Shown here one piece after another: positions 11,792-24,639 of a stretch of DNA of 64,000 nucleotides (the first letter of the stretch is position 1; each line of letters begins with the position of its first letter). Source of the DNA: Auanema rhodensis (Eukaryota; Nematoda; Chromadorea; Rhabditida; Rhabditidae). A program made the translations under genes and the position numbers. The notes beneath the pieces were generated by a model that saw only the letters and a list, made by a program, of their open reading frames with translations, was not told where the DNA came from and made no database searches. The stretch is taken from assembly GCA_964057225.1 (NCBI GenBank), contig CAXKVF010000076.1, positions 310,001-374,000 of the forward strand, given 5' to 3'.

Positions 11792-13375
11792 TACATACCA
11801 AATGCACATCACGTGTACATTTAATTAGCATAAATTAAAGTTCACGTAAATTTCAAAGTCGTGGTTACCATGCACCAATATCAATAAAAATTTGTTTTTA
11901 GACTAATATGGACATGGGGAATCTAATTTTGAAAACCGCATCTCTTTATCTTTCACGTGAAGCGAGTTACATACCAAGTGCACATCACGTGTACATTTAA
12001 TTAGCATAAATTAAAGTTCACGTAAATTTCAAAGTCGTGGTTACCATGCACCAATATCAATAAAAATTCGTTTTTAGACTAATATGGACATGGGGAATCT
12101 AATTTTGAAAACCGCATCTCTTTATCTTTCACGTGAAGCGAGTTACATACCAAGTGCACATCACGTGTACATTTAATTAGCATAAATTAAAGTTCACGTA
12201 AATTTCAAAGTCATGGTTACCATGCACCAATATCAATAAAAATTCGTTTTTAGACTAATATGGACATGGGGAATCTAATTTTGAAAACCGCATCTCTTTA
12301 TCTTTCACGTGAAGCGAGTTACATACCAAGTGCACATCACGTGTACATTTAATTAGCATAAATTAAAGTTCACGTAAATTTCAAAGTCGTGGTTACCATG
12401 CACCAATATCAATAAAAATTCGTTTTTAGACTAATATGGACATGGGGAATCTAACTTTGAAAACCGCATCTCTTTATCTTTCACGTGAAGCGAGTTACAT
12501 ACCAAGTGCACATCACGTGTACATTTAATTAGCATAAATTAAAGTTCACGTAAATTTCAAAGTCATGGTTACCATGCACCAATATCAATAAAAATTTGTT
12601 TTTAGACTAATATGGACATGGGGAATCTAATTTCGAAAACCGCATCTCTTTATCTTTCACGTGAAGCGAGTTACATACCAAGTGCACATCACGTGTACAT
12701 TTAATTAGCATAAATTAAAGTTCACGTAAATTTCAAAGTCATGGTTACCATGCACCAATATCAATAAAAATTTGTTTTTAGACTAATATGGACATGGGGA
12801 ATCTAATTTTGAAAACCGCATCTCTTTATCTTTCACGTGAAGCGAGTTACATACCAAGTGCACATCACGTGTACATTTAATTAGCATAAATTAAAGTTCA
12901 CGTAAAATTCAAAGTCATGGTTACCATGAACCAATATCAATAAAAATTTGTTTTTAGACTAATATGGACATGGGGAATCTAATTTTGAAAACCGCATCTC
13001 TTTATCTTTCACGTGAAGCGAGTTACATACCAAGTGCACATCACGTGTACATTTAATTAGCATAAATTAAAGTTCACGTAAATTTCAAAGTCATGGTTAC
13101 CATGCACCGATATCAATAAAAATTTGTTTTTAGACTAATATGGACATGAGGAATCTAATTTTGAAAACCGCATCTCTTTATCTTTCACGTGAAGCGAGTT
13201 ACATACCAAGTGCACATCACGTGTACATTTAATTAGCATAAATTAAAGTTCACGTAAATTTCAAAGTCATGGTTACCATGCACCAATATCAATTAAAATT
13301 TGTTTTTAGACTAATATGGACATGAGGAATCTAATTTTGAAAACCGCATCTCTTTATCTTTCACGTGAAGCGAGT
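11792..13375. repeat. 9-unit shortened copy of the preceding block
   Basis: It has the same marker order as 9504-11791 but with four units fewer. The first unit has A11 and G70 yet lacks C102, so it looks like a hybrid of the first and second units of the longer block. G70/C102, C102, C136, C139, A60 and two A126 units follow. The final A126 unit shares the rare aattaaaatt form with the end of the previous block (near 11709 and 13293). Confidence 0.8.
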
Positions 13376-14959
13376 TACATACCAAATGCACATCACGTGT
13401 ACATTTAATTAGCATAAATTAAAGTTCACGTAAATTTCAAAGTCGTGGTTACCATGCACCAATATCAATAAAAATTCGTTTTTAGACTAATATGGACATG
13501 GGGAATCTAATTTTGAAAACCGCATCTCTTTATCTTTCACGTGAAGCGAGTTACATACCAAGTGCACATCACGTGTACATTTAATTAGCATAAATTAAAG
13601 TTCACGTAAATTTCAAAGTCATGGTTACCATGCACCAATATCAATAAAAATTTGTTTTTAGACTAATATGGACATGGGGAATCTAATTTTGAAAACCGCA
13701 TCTCTTTATCTTTCACGTTAAGCGAGTTACATACCAAGTGCACATCACGTGTACATTTAATTAGCATAAATTAAAGTTCACGTAAATTTCAAAGTCATGG
13801 TTACCATGCACCAATATCAATAAAAATTTGTTTTTAGACTAATATGGACATGGGGAATCTAATTTTGAAAACCGCATCTCTTTATCTTTCACGTGAAGCG
13901 AGTTACATACCAAGTGCACATCACGTGTACATTTAATTAGCATAAATTAAAGTTCACGTAAATTTCAAAGTCATGGTTACCATGCACCAATATCAATAAA
14001 AATTTGTTTTTAGACTAATATGGACATGGGGAATCTAATTTTGAAAACCGCATCTCTTCATCTTTCACGTGAAGCGAGTTACATACCAAGTGCACATCAC
14101 GTGTACATTTAATTAGCATAAATTAAAGTTCACGTAAATTTCAAAGTCATGGTTACCATGCACCAATATCAATAAAAATTTGTTTTTAGACTAATATGGA
14201 CATGGGGAATCTAATTTTGAAAACCGCATCTCTTTATCTTTCACGTGAAGCGAGTTACATACCAAGTGCACATCACGTGTACATTTAATTAGCATAAATT
14301 AAAGTTCACGTAAATTTCAAAGTCATGGTTACCATGCACCAATATCAATAAAAATTTGTTTTTAGACTAATATGGACATGGGGAATCTAATTTTGAAAAC
14401 CGCATCTCTTTATCTTTCACGTGAAGCGAGTTACATACCAAGTGCACATCACGTGTACATTTAATTAGCATAAATTAAAGTTCACGTAAAATTCAAAGTC
14501 ATGGTTACCATGAACCAATATCAATAAAAATTTGTTTTTAGACTAATATGGACATGGGGAATCTAATTTTGAAAACCGCATCTCTTTATCTTTCACGTGA
14601 AGCGAGTTACATACCAAGTGCACATCACGTGTACATTTAATTAGCATAAATTAAAGTTCACGTAAATTTCAAAGTCATGGTTACCATGCACCAATATCAA
14701 TAAAAATTTGTTTTTAGACTAATATGGACATGAGGAATCTAATTTTGAAAACCGCATCTCTTTATCTTTCACGTGAAGCGAGTTACATACCAAGTGCACA
14801 TCACGTGTACATTTAATTAGCATAAATTAAAGTTCACGTAAATTTCAAAGACATGGTTACCATGCACCAATATCAATAAAAATTTGTTTTTAGACTAATA
14901 TGGACATGAGGAATCTAATTTTGAAAACCGCATCTCTTTATCTTTCACTTGAAGCGAGT
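13376..14959. repeat. 9-unit block, partner of 24640-26399
   Basis: It begins with an A11/G70/C102 unit, runs through mostly consensus-like units and an A60/aacc unit, and ends with two A126 units, of which the last has gacatgg in place of gtcatgg near 14851 and CACTTG near 14948. The same rare pair occurs near 26291 and 26388, which is 65 monomers (11440 bp) later. The A11 units are only 64 monomers apart (13376 and 24640), so the later copy has gained one monomer. Confidence 0.82.
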
Positions 14960-16191
14960 TACATACCAAATGCACATCACGTGTACATTTAATTAGCATA
15001 AATTAAAGTTCACGTAAATTTCAAAGTCGTGGTTACCATGCACCAATATCAATAAAAATTCGTTTTTAGACTAATATGGACATGGGGAATCTAATTTTGA
15101 AAACCGCATCTCTTTATCTTTCACGTGAAGCGAGTTACATACCAAGTGCACATCACGTGTACATTTAATTAGCATAAATTAAAGTTCACGTAAATTTCAA
15201 AGTCATGGTTACCATGCACCAATATCAATAAAAATTTGTTTTTAGACTAATATGGACATGGGGAATCTAATTTTGAAAACCGCATCTTTTCATCTTTCAC
15301 GTGAAGCGAGTTACATACCAAGTGCACATCAAGTGTACATTTAATTAGCATAAATTAAAGTTCACGTAAATTTCAAAGTCATGGTTACCATGCACCAATA
15401 TCAATAAAAATTTGTTTTTAGACTAATATGGACATGGAGAATCTAATTTTGAAAATCGCATCTCTTTATCTTTCACGTGAAGCGAGTTACATACCAAGTG
15501 CACATCACGTGTACATTTAATTAGCATAAATTAAAGTTCACGTAAATTTCAAAGTCATGGTTACCATGCACCAATATCAATAAAAATTTGTTTTTAGACT
15601 AATATGGACATGGGGAATCTAATTTTGAAAACCGCATCTCTTTATCTTTCACGTGAAGCGAGTTACATACCAAGTGCACATCACGTGTACATTTAATTAG
15701 CATAAATTAAAGTTCACGTAAATTTCAAATTCATGGTTACCATGAACCAATATCAATAAAAATTTGTTTTTAGACTAATATGGACATGGGGAATCTAATT
15801 TTGAAAACCGCATCTCTTTATCTTTCACGTGAAGCGAGTTACATACCAAGTGCACATCACGTGTACATTTAATTAGCATAAATTAAAGTTCACGTAAATT
15901 TCAAAGTCATGGTTACCATGCACCAATATCAATAAAAATTTGTTTTTAGACTAATATGGACATGAGGAATCTAATTTTGAAAACCGCATCTCTTTATCTT
16001 TCACGTGAAGCGAGTTACATACCAAGTGCACATCACGTGTACATTTAATTAGCATAAATTAAAGTTCACGTAAATTTCAAAGTCATGGTTACCATGCACC
16101 AATATCAATAAAAATTTGTTTTTAGACTAATATGGACATGAGGAATCTAATTTTGAAAACCGCATCTCTTTATCTTTCACGTGAAGCGAGT
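14960..16191. repeat. 7-unit block of the boundary-triplet family
   Basis: It starts with A11/G70/C102 and ends with two A126 units. In between are a catcttttcat unit, an A21/T145 unit with gacatggaga, a consensus-like unit and an aacc unit with aaattcatgg near 15729. This is the shortest block of its family. It is followed immediately by the long dimer run. Confidence 0.75.
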
Positions 16192-19100
16192 TACATACCA
16201 AATGCACATCACGTGTACATTTAATTAGCATAAATTAAAGTTCACGTAAATTTCAAAGTCGTGGTTACCATGCACCAATATCAATAAAAATTCGTTTTTA
16301 GACTAATATGGACATGGGGAATCTAATTTTGAAAACCGCATCTCTTTATCTTTCACGTGAAGCGAGTTACATACCAAGTGCACATCACGTGTACATTTAA
16401 TTAGCATAAATTAAAGTTCACGTAAATTTCAAAGTCATGGTTACCATGCACCAATATCAATAAAAATTTGTTTTTAGACTAATATGGACATGGGGAATCT
16501 AATTTTGAAAACCGCATCTCTTTATCTTTCACGTGAAGCGAGTTACATACAAAGTGCACATCACGTGTACATTTAATTAGCATAAATTAAAGTTCACGTA
16601 AATTTCAAAGTCGTGGTTACCATGCACCAATATCAATAAAAATTCGTTTTTAGACTAATATGGACATGGGGAATCTAATTTTGAAAACCGCATCTCTTTA
16701 TCTTTCACGTGAAGCGAGTTACATACCAAGTGCACATCACGTGTACATTTAATTAGCATAAATTAAAGTTCACGTAAATTTCAAAGTCATGGTTACCATG
16801 CACCAATATCAATAAAAATTCGTTTTTAGACTAATATGGACATGGGGAATCTAATTTTGAAAACCGCATCTCTTTATCTTTTACGTGAAGCGAGTTACAT
16901 ACCAAGTGCACATCACGTGTACATTTAATTAGCATAAATTAAAGTTCACGTAAATTTCAAAGTCGTGGTTACCATGCACCAATATCAATAAAAATTCGTT
17001 TTTAGACTAATATGGACATGGGGAATCTAATTTTGAAAACCGCATCTCTTTATCTTTCACGTGAAGCGAGTTACATACCAAGTGCACATCACGTGTACAT
17101 TTAATTAGCATAAATTAAAGTTCACGTAAATTTCAAAGTCATGGTTACCATGCACCAATATCAATAAAAATTCGTTTTTAGACTAATATGGACATGGGGA
17201 ATCTAATTTTGAAAACCGCATCTCTTTATCTTTCACGTGAAGCGAGTTACATACCAAGTGCACATCACGTGTACATTTAATTAGCATAAATTAAAGTTCA
17301 CGTAAATTTCAAAGTCGTGGTTACCATGCACCAATATCAATAAAAATTCGTTTTTAGACTAATATGGACATGGGGAATCTAACTTTGAAAACCGCATCTC
17401 TTTATCTTTCACGTGAAGCGAGTTACATACCAAGTGCACATCACGTGTACATTTAATTAGCATAAATTAAAGTTCACGTAAATTTCAAAGTCATGGTTAC
17501 CATGCACCAATATCAATAAAAATTCGTTTTTAGACTAATATGGACATGGGGAATCTAATTTTGAAAACCGCATCTCTTTATCTTTCACGTGAAGCGAGTT
17601 AAATACCAAGTGCACATCACGTGTACATTTAATTAGCATAAATTAAAGTTCACGTAAATTTCAAAGTCGTGGTTACCATGCACCAATATCAATAAAAATT
17701 CGTTTTTAGACTAATATGGACATGGGGAATCTAACTTTGAAAACCGCATCTCTTTATCTTTCACGTGAAGCGAGTTACATACCAAGTGCACATCACGTGT
17801 ACATTTAATTAGCATAAATTAAAGTTCACGTAAATTTCAAAGTCATGGTTACCATGCACCAATATCAATAAAAATTTGTTTTTAGACTAATATGGACATG
17901 AGGAATCTAATTTTGAAAACCGCATCTCTTTATCTTTCACGTGAAGCGAGTTACATACCAAATGCACATCACGTGTACATTTAATTAGCATAAATTAAAG
18001 TTCACGTAAATTTCAAAGTCGTGGTTACCATGCACCAATATCAATAAAAATTCGTTTTTAGACTAATATGGACATGGGGAATCTAATTTTGAAAACCGCA
18101 TCTCTTTATCTTTCACGTGAAGCGAGTTACATACCAAGTGCACATCACGTGTACATTTAATTAGCATAAATTAAAGTTCACGTAAATTTCAAAGTCATGG
18201 TTACCATGCACCAATATCAATAAAAATTTGTTTTTAGACTAATATGGACATGGGGAATCTAATTTTGAAAACCGCATCTCTTTATCTTTCACGTGAAGCG
18301 AGTTACATACAAAGTGCACATCACGTGTACATTTAATTAGCATAAATTAAAGTTCACGTAAATTTCAAAGTCGTGGTTACCATGCACCAATATCAATAAA
18401 AATTCGTTTTTAGACTAATATGGACATGGGGAATCTAATTTTGAAAACCGCATCTCTTTATCTTTCACGTGAAGCGAGTTACATACCAAGTGCACATCAC
18501 GTGTACATTTAATTAGCATAAATTAAAGTTCACGTAAATTTCAAAGTCATGGTTACCATGCACCAATATCAATAAAAATTCGTTTTTAGACTAATATGGA
18601 CATGGGGAATCTAATTTTGAAAACCGCATCTCTTTATCTTTCACGTGAAGCGAGTTACATACCAAGTGCACATCACGTGTACATTTAATTAGCATAAATT
18701 AAAGTTCACGTAAATTTCAAAGTCGTGGTTACCATGCACCAATATCAATAAAAATTCGTTTTTAGACTAATATGGACATGGGGAATCTAACTTTGAAAAC
18801 CGCATCTCTTTATCTTTCACGTGAAGCGAGTTACATACCAAGTGCACATCACGTGTACATTTAATTAGCATAAATTAAAGTTCACGTAAATTTCAAAGTC
18901 ATGGTTACCATGCACCAATATCAATAAAAATTTGTTTTTAGACTAATATGGACATGGGGAATCTAATTTTGAAAACCGCATCTCTTCATCTTTCACGTGA
19001 AGCGAGTTACATACCAAGTGCACATCAAGTGTACATTTAATTAGCATAAATTAAAGTTCACGTAAATTTCAAAGTCGTGGTTACCATGCACCAATATCAA

Positions 19101-19535
19101 TAAAAATTCGTTTTTAGACTAATATGGACATGGGGAATCTAATTTTGAAAACCGCATCTCTTTATCTTTCACGTGAAGCGAGTTACATACCAAGTGCACA
19201 TCACGTGTACATTTAATTAGCATAAATTAAAGTTCACGTAAATTTCAAAGTCATGGTTACCATGCACCAATATCAATAAAAATTCGTTTTTAGACTAATA
19301 TGGACATGGGGAATCTAATTTTGAAAACCGCATCTCTTTATCTTTCACGTGAAGCGAGTTACATACCAAGTGCACATCACGTGTACATTTAATTAGCATA
19401 AATTAAAGTTCACGTAAATTTCAAAGTCGTGGTTACCATGCACCAATATCAATAAAAATTCGTTTTTAGACTAATATGGACATGGGGAATCTAACTTTGA
19501 AAACCGCATCTCTTTATCTTTCACGTGAAGCGAGT
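16192..19535. repeat. Long dimeric run: G70/C102 unit alternating with gtcatgg unit
   Basis: The G70 base occurs at 16261, 16613, 16965, 17317, 17669, 18021, 18373, 18725, 19077 and 19429, ten times at exact 352-bp spacing. The intervening units have A70, and some also have C102. Secondary markers are A8 (near 16551 and 18311), A11 (near 17960) and C136. They show that a series of about ten units was itself doubled at 16192 and 17952. This is the clearest dimer in the window. Confidence 0.9.
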
Positions 19536-20415
19536 TACATACCAAGTGCACATCACGTGTACATTTAATTAGCATAAATTAAAGTTCACGTAAATTTCAA
19601 AGTCATGGTTACCATGCACCAATATCAATAAAAATTTGTTTTTAGACTAATATGGACATGGGGAATCTAATTTCGAAAACCGCATCTCTTTATCTTTCAC
19701 GTGAAGCGAGTTACATACCAAGTGCACATCACGTGTACATTTAATTAGCATAAATTAAAGTTCACGTAAATTTCAAAGTCATGGTTACCATGCACCAATA
19801 TCAATAAAAATTTGTTTTTAGACCAATATGGACATGGGGAATCTAATTTTGAAAACCGCATCTCTTCATCTTTCACGTGAAGCGAGTTACATACCAAGTG
19901 CACATCAAGTGTACATTTAATTAGCATAAATTAAAGTTCACGTAAATTTCAAAGTCATGGTTACCATGAACCAATATCAATAAAAATTTGTTTTTAGACT
20001 AATATGGACATGGGGAATCTAATTTTGAAAATCGCATCTCTTTATCTTTCACGTGAAGCGAGTTACATACCAAGTGCACATCACGTGTACATTTAATTAG
20101 CATAAATTAAAGTTCACGTAAATTTCAAAGTCATGGTTACCATGCACCAATATCAATAAAAATTTGTTTTTAGACTAATATGGACATGGGGAATCTAATT
20201 TTGAAAACCGCATCTCTTTATCTTTCACGTGAAGCGAGTTACATACCAAGTGCACATCACGTGTACATTTAATTAACATAAATTAAAGTTCACGTAAAAT
20301 TCAAAGTCATGGTTACCATGAACCAATATCAATAAAAATTTGTTTTTAGACTAATATGGACATGGGGAATCTAATTTTGAAAACCGCATCTCTTTATCTT
20401 TCACGTGAAGCGAGT
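19360..20415. repeat. Six-unit cassette, copy at 19.4 kb
   Basis: Marker order is G70/C102/C136, C139, C156, A21/aacc/T145, consensus-like, A60/aacc. The same six-unit order occurs at 22176-23231 and 23232-24287, and in extended form from 10208. The C139 sites (tttcgaaaa) here and in the next copy are 2816 bp (16 monomers) apart. The third unit has a private T-to-C change at 19824 that removes a stop codon on the minus strand and gives a chance 60-codon ORF. The first unit overlaps the end of the dimer run. Confidence 0.8.
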
Positions 20416-21471
20416 TACATACCAAGTGCACATCACGTGTACATTTAATTAGCATAAATTAAAGTTCACGTAAATTTCAAAGTCATGGTTACCATGCACC
20501 AATATCAATAAAAATTTGTTTTTAGACTAATATGGACATGAGGAATCTAATTTTGAAAACCGCATCTCTTTATCTTTCACGTGAAGCGAGTTACATACCA
20601 AGTGCACATCACGTGTACATTTAATTAGCATAAATTAAAGTTCACGTAAATTTCAAAGTCATGGTTACCATGCACCAATATCAATAAAAATTTGTTTTTA
20701 GACTAATATGGACATGGGGAATCTAATTTTGAAAATCGCATCTCTTTATCTTTCACGTGAAGCGAGTTACATACCAAGTGCACATCACGTGTACATTTAA
20801 TTAGCATAAATTAAAGTTCACGTAAGTTTCAAAGTCATGGTTACCATGCACCAATATCAATAAAAATTTGTTTTTAGACTAATATGGACATGGGGAATCT
20901 AATTTTGAAAACCGCATCTCTTTATCTTTCACGTGAACCGAGTTACATACCAAGTGCACATCACGTGTACATTTAATTAGCATAAATTAAAGTTCACGTA
21001 AATTTCAAAGTCATGGTTACCATGAACCAATATCAATAAAAATTTGTTTTTAGACTAATATGGACATGGGGAATCTAATTTTGAAAACCGCATCTCTTTA
21101 TCTTTCACGTGAAGCGAGTTACATACCAAGTGCACATCACGTGTACATTTAATTAGCATAAATTAAAGTTCACGTAAATTTCAAAGTCATGGTTACCATG
21201 CACCAATATCAATAAAAATTTGTTTTTAGACTAATATGGACATGAGGAATCTAATTTTGAAAACCGCATCTCTTTATCTTTCACGTGAAGCGAGTTACAT
21301 ACCAAGTGCACATCACGTGTACATTTAATTAGCATAAATTAAAGTTCACGTAAGTTTCAAAGTCATGGTTACCATGCACCAATATCAATAAAAATTTGTT
21401 TTTAGACTAATATGGACATGAGGAATCTAATTTTGAAAACCGCATCTCTTTATCTTTCACGTGAAGCGAGT
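20416..21471. repeat. Clean counterpart of the indel-rich patch at 8.5-9.2 kb
   Basis: The units carry A126, T145, G59 with gtgaaccgag (near 20824 and 20935), aacc, A126, and G59 with A126. The T145, G59/gaaccg, aacc and A126 units correspond to those from about 8625 to 9503, 68 monomers earlier, but here every monomer is exactly 176 bp. The comparison is the main reason to doubt the indels in the earlier copy. Confidence 0.75.
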
Positions 21472-22175
21472 TACATACCAAATGCACATCACGTGTACAT
21501 TTAATTAGCATAAATTAAAGTTCACGTAAATTTCAAAGTCGTGGTTACCATGCACCAATATCAATAAAAATTCGTTTTTAGACTAATATGGACATGGGGA
21601 ATCTAATTTTGAAAACCGCATCTCTTTATCTTTCACGTGAAGCGAGTTACATACCAAGTGCACATCACGTGTACATTTAATTAGCATAAATTAAAGTTCA
21701 CGTAAATTTCAAAGTCATGGTTACCATGCACCAATATCAATAAAAATTTGTTTTTAGACTAATATGGACATGGGGAATCTAATTTTGAAAACCGCATCTC
21801 TTTATCTTTCACGTGAAGCGAGTTACATACCAAGTGCACATCACGTGTACATTTAATTAGCATAAATTAAAGTTCACGTAAATTTCAAAGTCGTGGTTAC
21901 CATGCACCAATATCAATAAAAATTCGTTTTTAGACTAATATGGACATGGGGAATCTAATTTTGAAAACCGCATCTCTTTATCTTTCACGTGAAGCGAGTT
22001 ACATACCAAGTGCACATCACGTGTACATTTAATTAGCATAAATTAAAGTTCACGTAAATTTCAAAGTCATGGTTACCATGCACCAATATCAATAAAAATT
22101 CGTTTTTAGACTAATATGGACATGGGGAATCTAATTTTGAAAACCGCATCTCTTTATCTTTCACGTGAAGCGAGT
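21472..22175. repeat. Start of a long boundary-marked block (A11 unit onward)
   Basis: Four units: A11/G70/C102, consensus-like, G70/C102 and C102 only. They match 9504-10207 in order and lead directly into the six-unit cassette at 22176, just as 9504-10207 leads into 10208. The next A11 unit is not reached until 24640, 18 monomers on. Confidence 0.75.
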
Positions 22176-23231
22176 TACATACCAAGTGCACATCACGTGT
22201 ACATTTAATTAGCATAAATTAAAGTTCACGTAAATTTCAAAGTCGTGGTTACCATGCACCAATATCAATAAAAATTCGTTTTTAGACTAATATGGACATG
22301 GGGAATCTAACTTTGAAAACCGCATCTCTTTATCTTTCACGTGAAGCGAGTTACATACCAAGTGCACATCACGTGTACATTTAATTAGCATAAATTAAAG
22401 TTCACGTAAATTTCAAAGTCATGGTTACCATGCACCAATATCAATAAAAATTTGTTTTTAGACTAATATGGACATGGGGAATCTAATTTCGAAAACCGCA
22501 TCTCTTTATCTTTCACGTGAAGCGAGTTACATACCAAGTGCACATCACGTGTACATTTAATTAGCATAAATTAAAGTTCACGTAAATTTCAAAGTCATGG
22601 TTACCATGCACCAATATCAATAAAAATTTGTTTTTAGACTAATATGGACATGGGGAATCTAATTTTGAAAACCGCATCTCTTCATCTTTCACGTGAAGCG
22701 AGTTACATACCAAGTGCACATCAAGTGTACATTTAATTAGCATAAATTAAAGTTCACGTAAATTTCAAAGTCATGGTTACCATGAACCAATATCAATAAA
22801 AATTTGTTTTTAGACTAATATGGACATGGGGAATCTAATTTTGAAAATCGCATCTCTTTATCTTTCACGTGAAGCGAGTTACATACCAAGTGCACATCAC
22901 GTGTACATTTAATTAGCATAAATTAAAGTTCACGTAAATTTCAAAGTCATGGTTACCATGCACCAATATCAATAAAAATTTGTTTTTAGACTAATATGGA
23001 CATGGGGAATCTAATTTTGAAAACCGCATCTCTTTATCTTTCACGTGAAGCGAGTTACATACCAAGGGCACATCACGTGTACATTTAATTAGCATAAATT
23101 AAAGTTCACGTAAAATTCAAAGTCATGGTTACCATGAACCAATATCAATAAAAATTTGTTTTTAGACTAATATGGACATGGGGAATCTAATTTTGAAAAC
23201 CGCATCTCTTTATCTTTCACGTGAAGCGAGT
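22176..23231. repeat. Six-unit cassette, first of a tandem pair
   Basis: Marker order is G70/C102/C136, C139, C156, A21/aacc/T145, consensus-like, A60/aacc. A private change gives caagggcac near 23065. The next copy follows without a gap, 1056 bp on: C139 at 22490 and 23546, and A60 at about 23114 and 24170. Confidence 0.85.
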
Positions 23232-24287
23232 TACATACCAAGTGCACATCACGTGTACATTTAATTAGCATAAATTAAAGTTCACGTAAATTTCAAAGTC
23301 GTGGTTACCATGCACCAATATCAATAAAAATTCGTTTTTAGACTAATATGGACATGGGGAATCTAACTTTGAAAACCGCATCTCTTTATCTTTCACGTGA
23401 AGCGAGTTACATACCAAGTGCACATCACGTGTACATTTAATTAGCATAAATTAAAGTTCACGTAAATTTCAAAGTCATGGTTACCATGCACCAATATCAA
23501 TAAAAATTTGTTTTTAGACTAATATGGACATGGGGAATCTAATTTCGAAAACCGCATCTCTTTATCTTTCACGTGAAGCGAGTTACATACCAAGTGCACA
23601 TCACGTGTACATTTAATTAGCATAAATTAAAGTTCACGTAAATTTCAAAGTCATGGTTACCATGCACCAATATCAATAAAAATTTGTTTTTAGACTAATA
23701 TGGACATGGGGAATCTAATTTTGAAAACCGCATCTCTTCATCTTTCACGTGAAGCGAGTTACATACCAAGTGCACATCAAGTGTACATTTAATTAGCATA
23801 AATTAAAGTTCACGTAAATTTCAAAGTCATGGTTACCATGAACCAATATCAATAAAAATTTGTTTTTAGACTAATATGGACATGGGGAATCTAATTTTGA
23901 AAATCGCATCTCTTTATCTTTCACGTGAAGCGAGTTACATACCAAGTGCACATCACGTGTACATTTAATTAGCATAAATTAAAGTTCACGTAAATTTCAA
24001 AGTCATGGTTACCATGCACCAATATCAATAAAAATTTGTTTTTAGACTAATATGGACATGGGGAATCTAATTTTGAAAACCGCATCTCTTTATCTTTCAC
24101 GTGAAGCGAGTTACATACCAAGTGCACATCACGTGTACATTTAATTAGCATAAATTAAAGTTCACGTAAAATTCAAAGTCATGGTTACCATGAACCAATA
24201 TCAATAAAAATTTGTTTTTAGACTAATATGGACATGGGGAATCTAATTTTGAAAACCGCATCTCTTTATCTTTCACGTGAAGCGAGT
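23232..24287. repeat. Six-unit cassette, second of a tandem pair
   Basis: It repeats the marker order of 22176-23231 unit for unit. The caagggcac change of the first copy is absent, so that change arose after the duplication or was lost by conversion. The block is followed by the two A126 units at 24288 and 24464 that precede the A11 unit at 24640. The first of these has atttcaag in place of ataccaag near 24292. Confidence 0.85.
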
Positions 24288-24639
24288 TACATTTCAAGTG
24301 CACATCACGTGTACATTTAATTAGCATAAATTAAAGTTCACGTAAATTTCAAAGTCATGGTTACCATGCACCAATATCAATAAAAATTTGTTTTTAGACT
24401 AATATGGACATGAGGAATCTAATTTTGAAAACCGCATCTCTTTATCTTTCACGTGAAGCGAGTTACATACCAAGTGCACATCACGTGTACATTTAATTAG
24501 CATAAATTAAAGTTCACGTAAATTTCAAAGTCATGGTTACCATGCACCAATATCAATAAAAATTTGTTTTTAGACTAATATGGACATGAGGAATCTAATT
24601 TTGAAAACCGCATCTCTTTATCTTTCACGTGAAGCGAGT

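Noticed and set aside
19745-19927. 60-codon ORF on the minus strand
   Set aside because: It lies wholly within satellite DNA and spans little more than one monomer. It exists only because a private T-to-C change at 19824 turns the usual minus-strand TAG into TGG. Sister monomers have the stop. No domain, signal or codon preference supports a protein.
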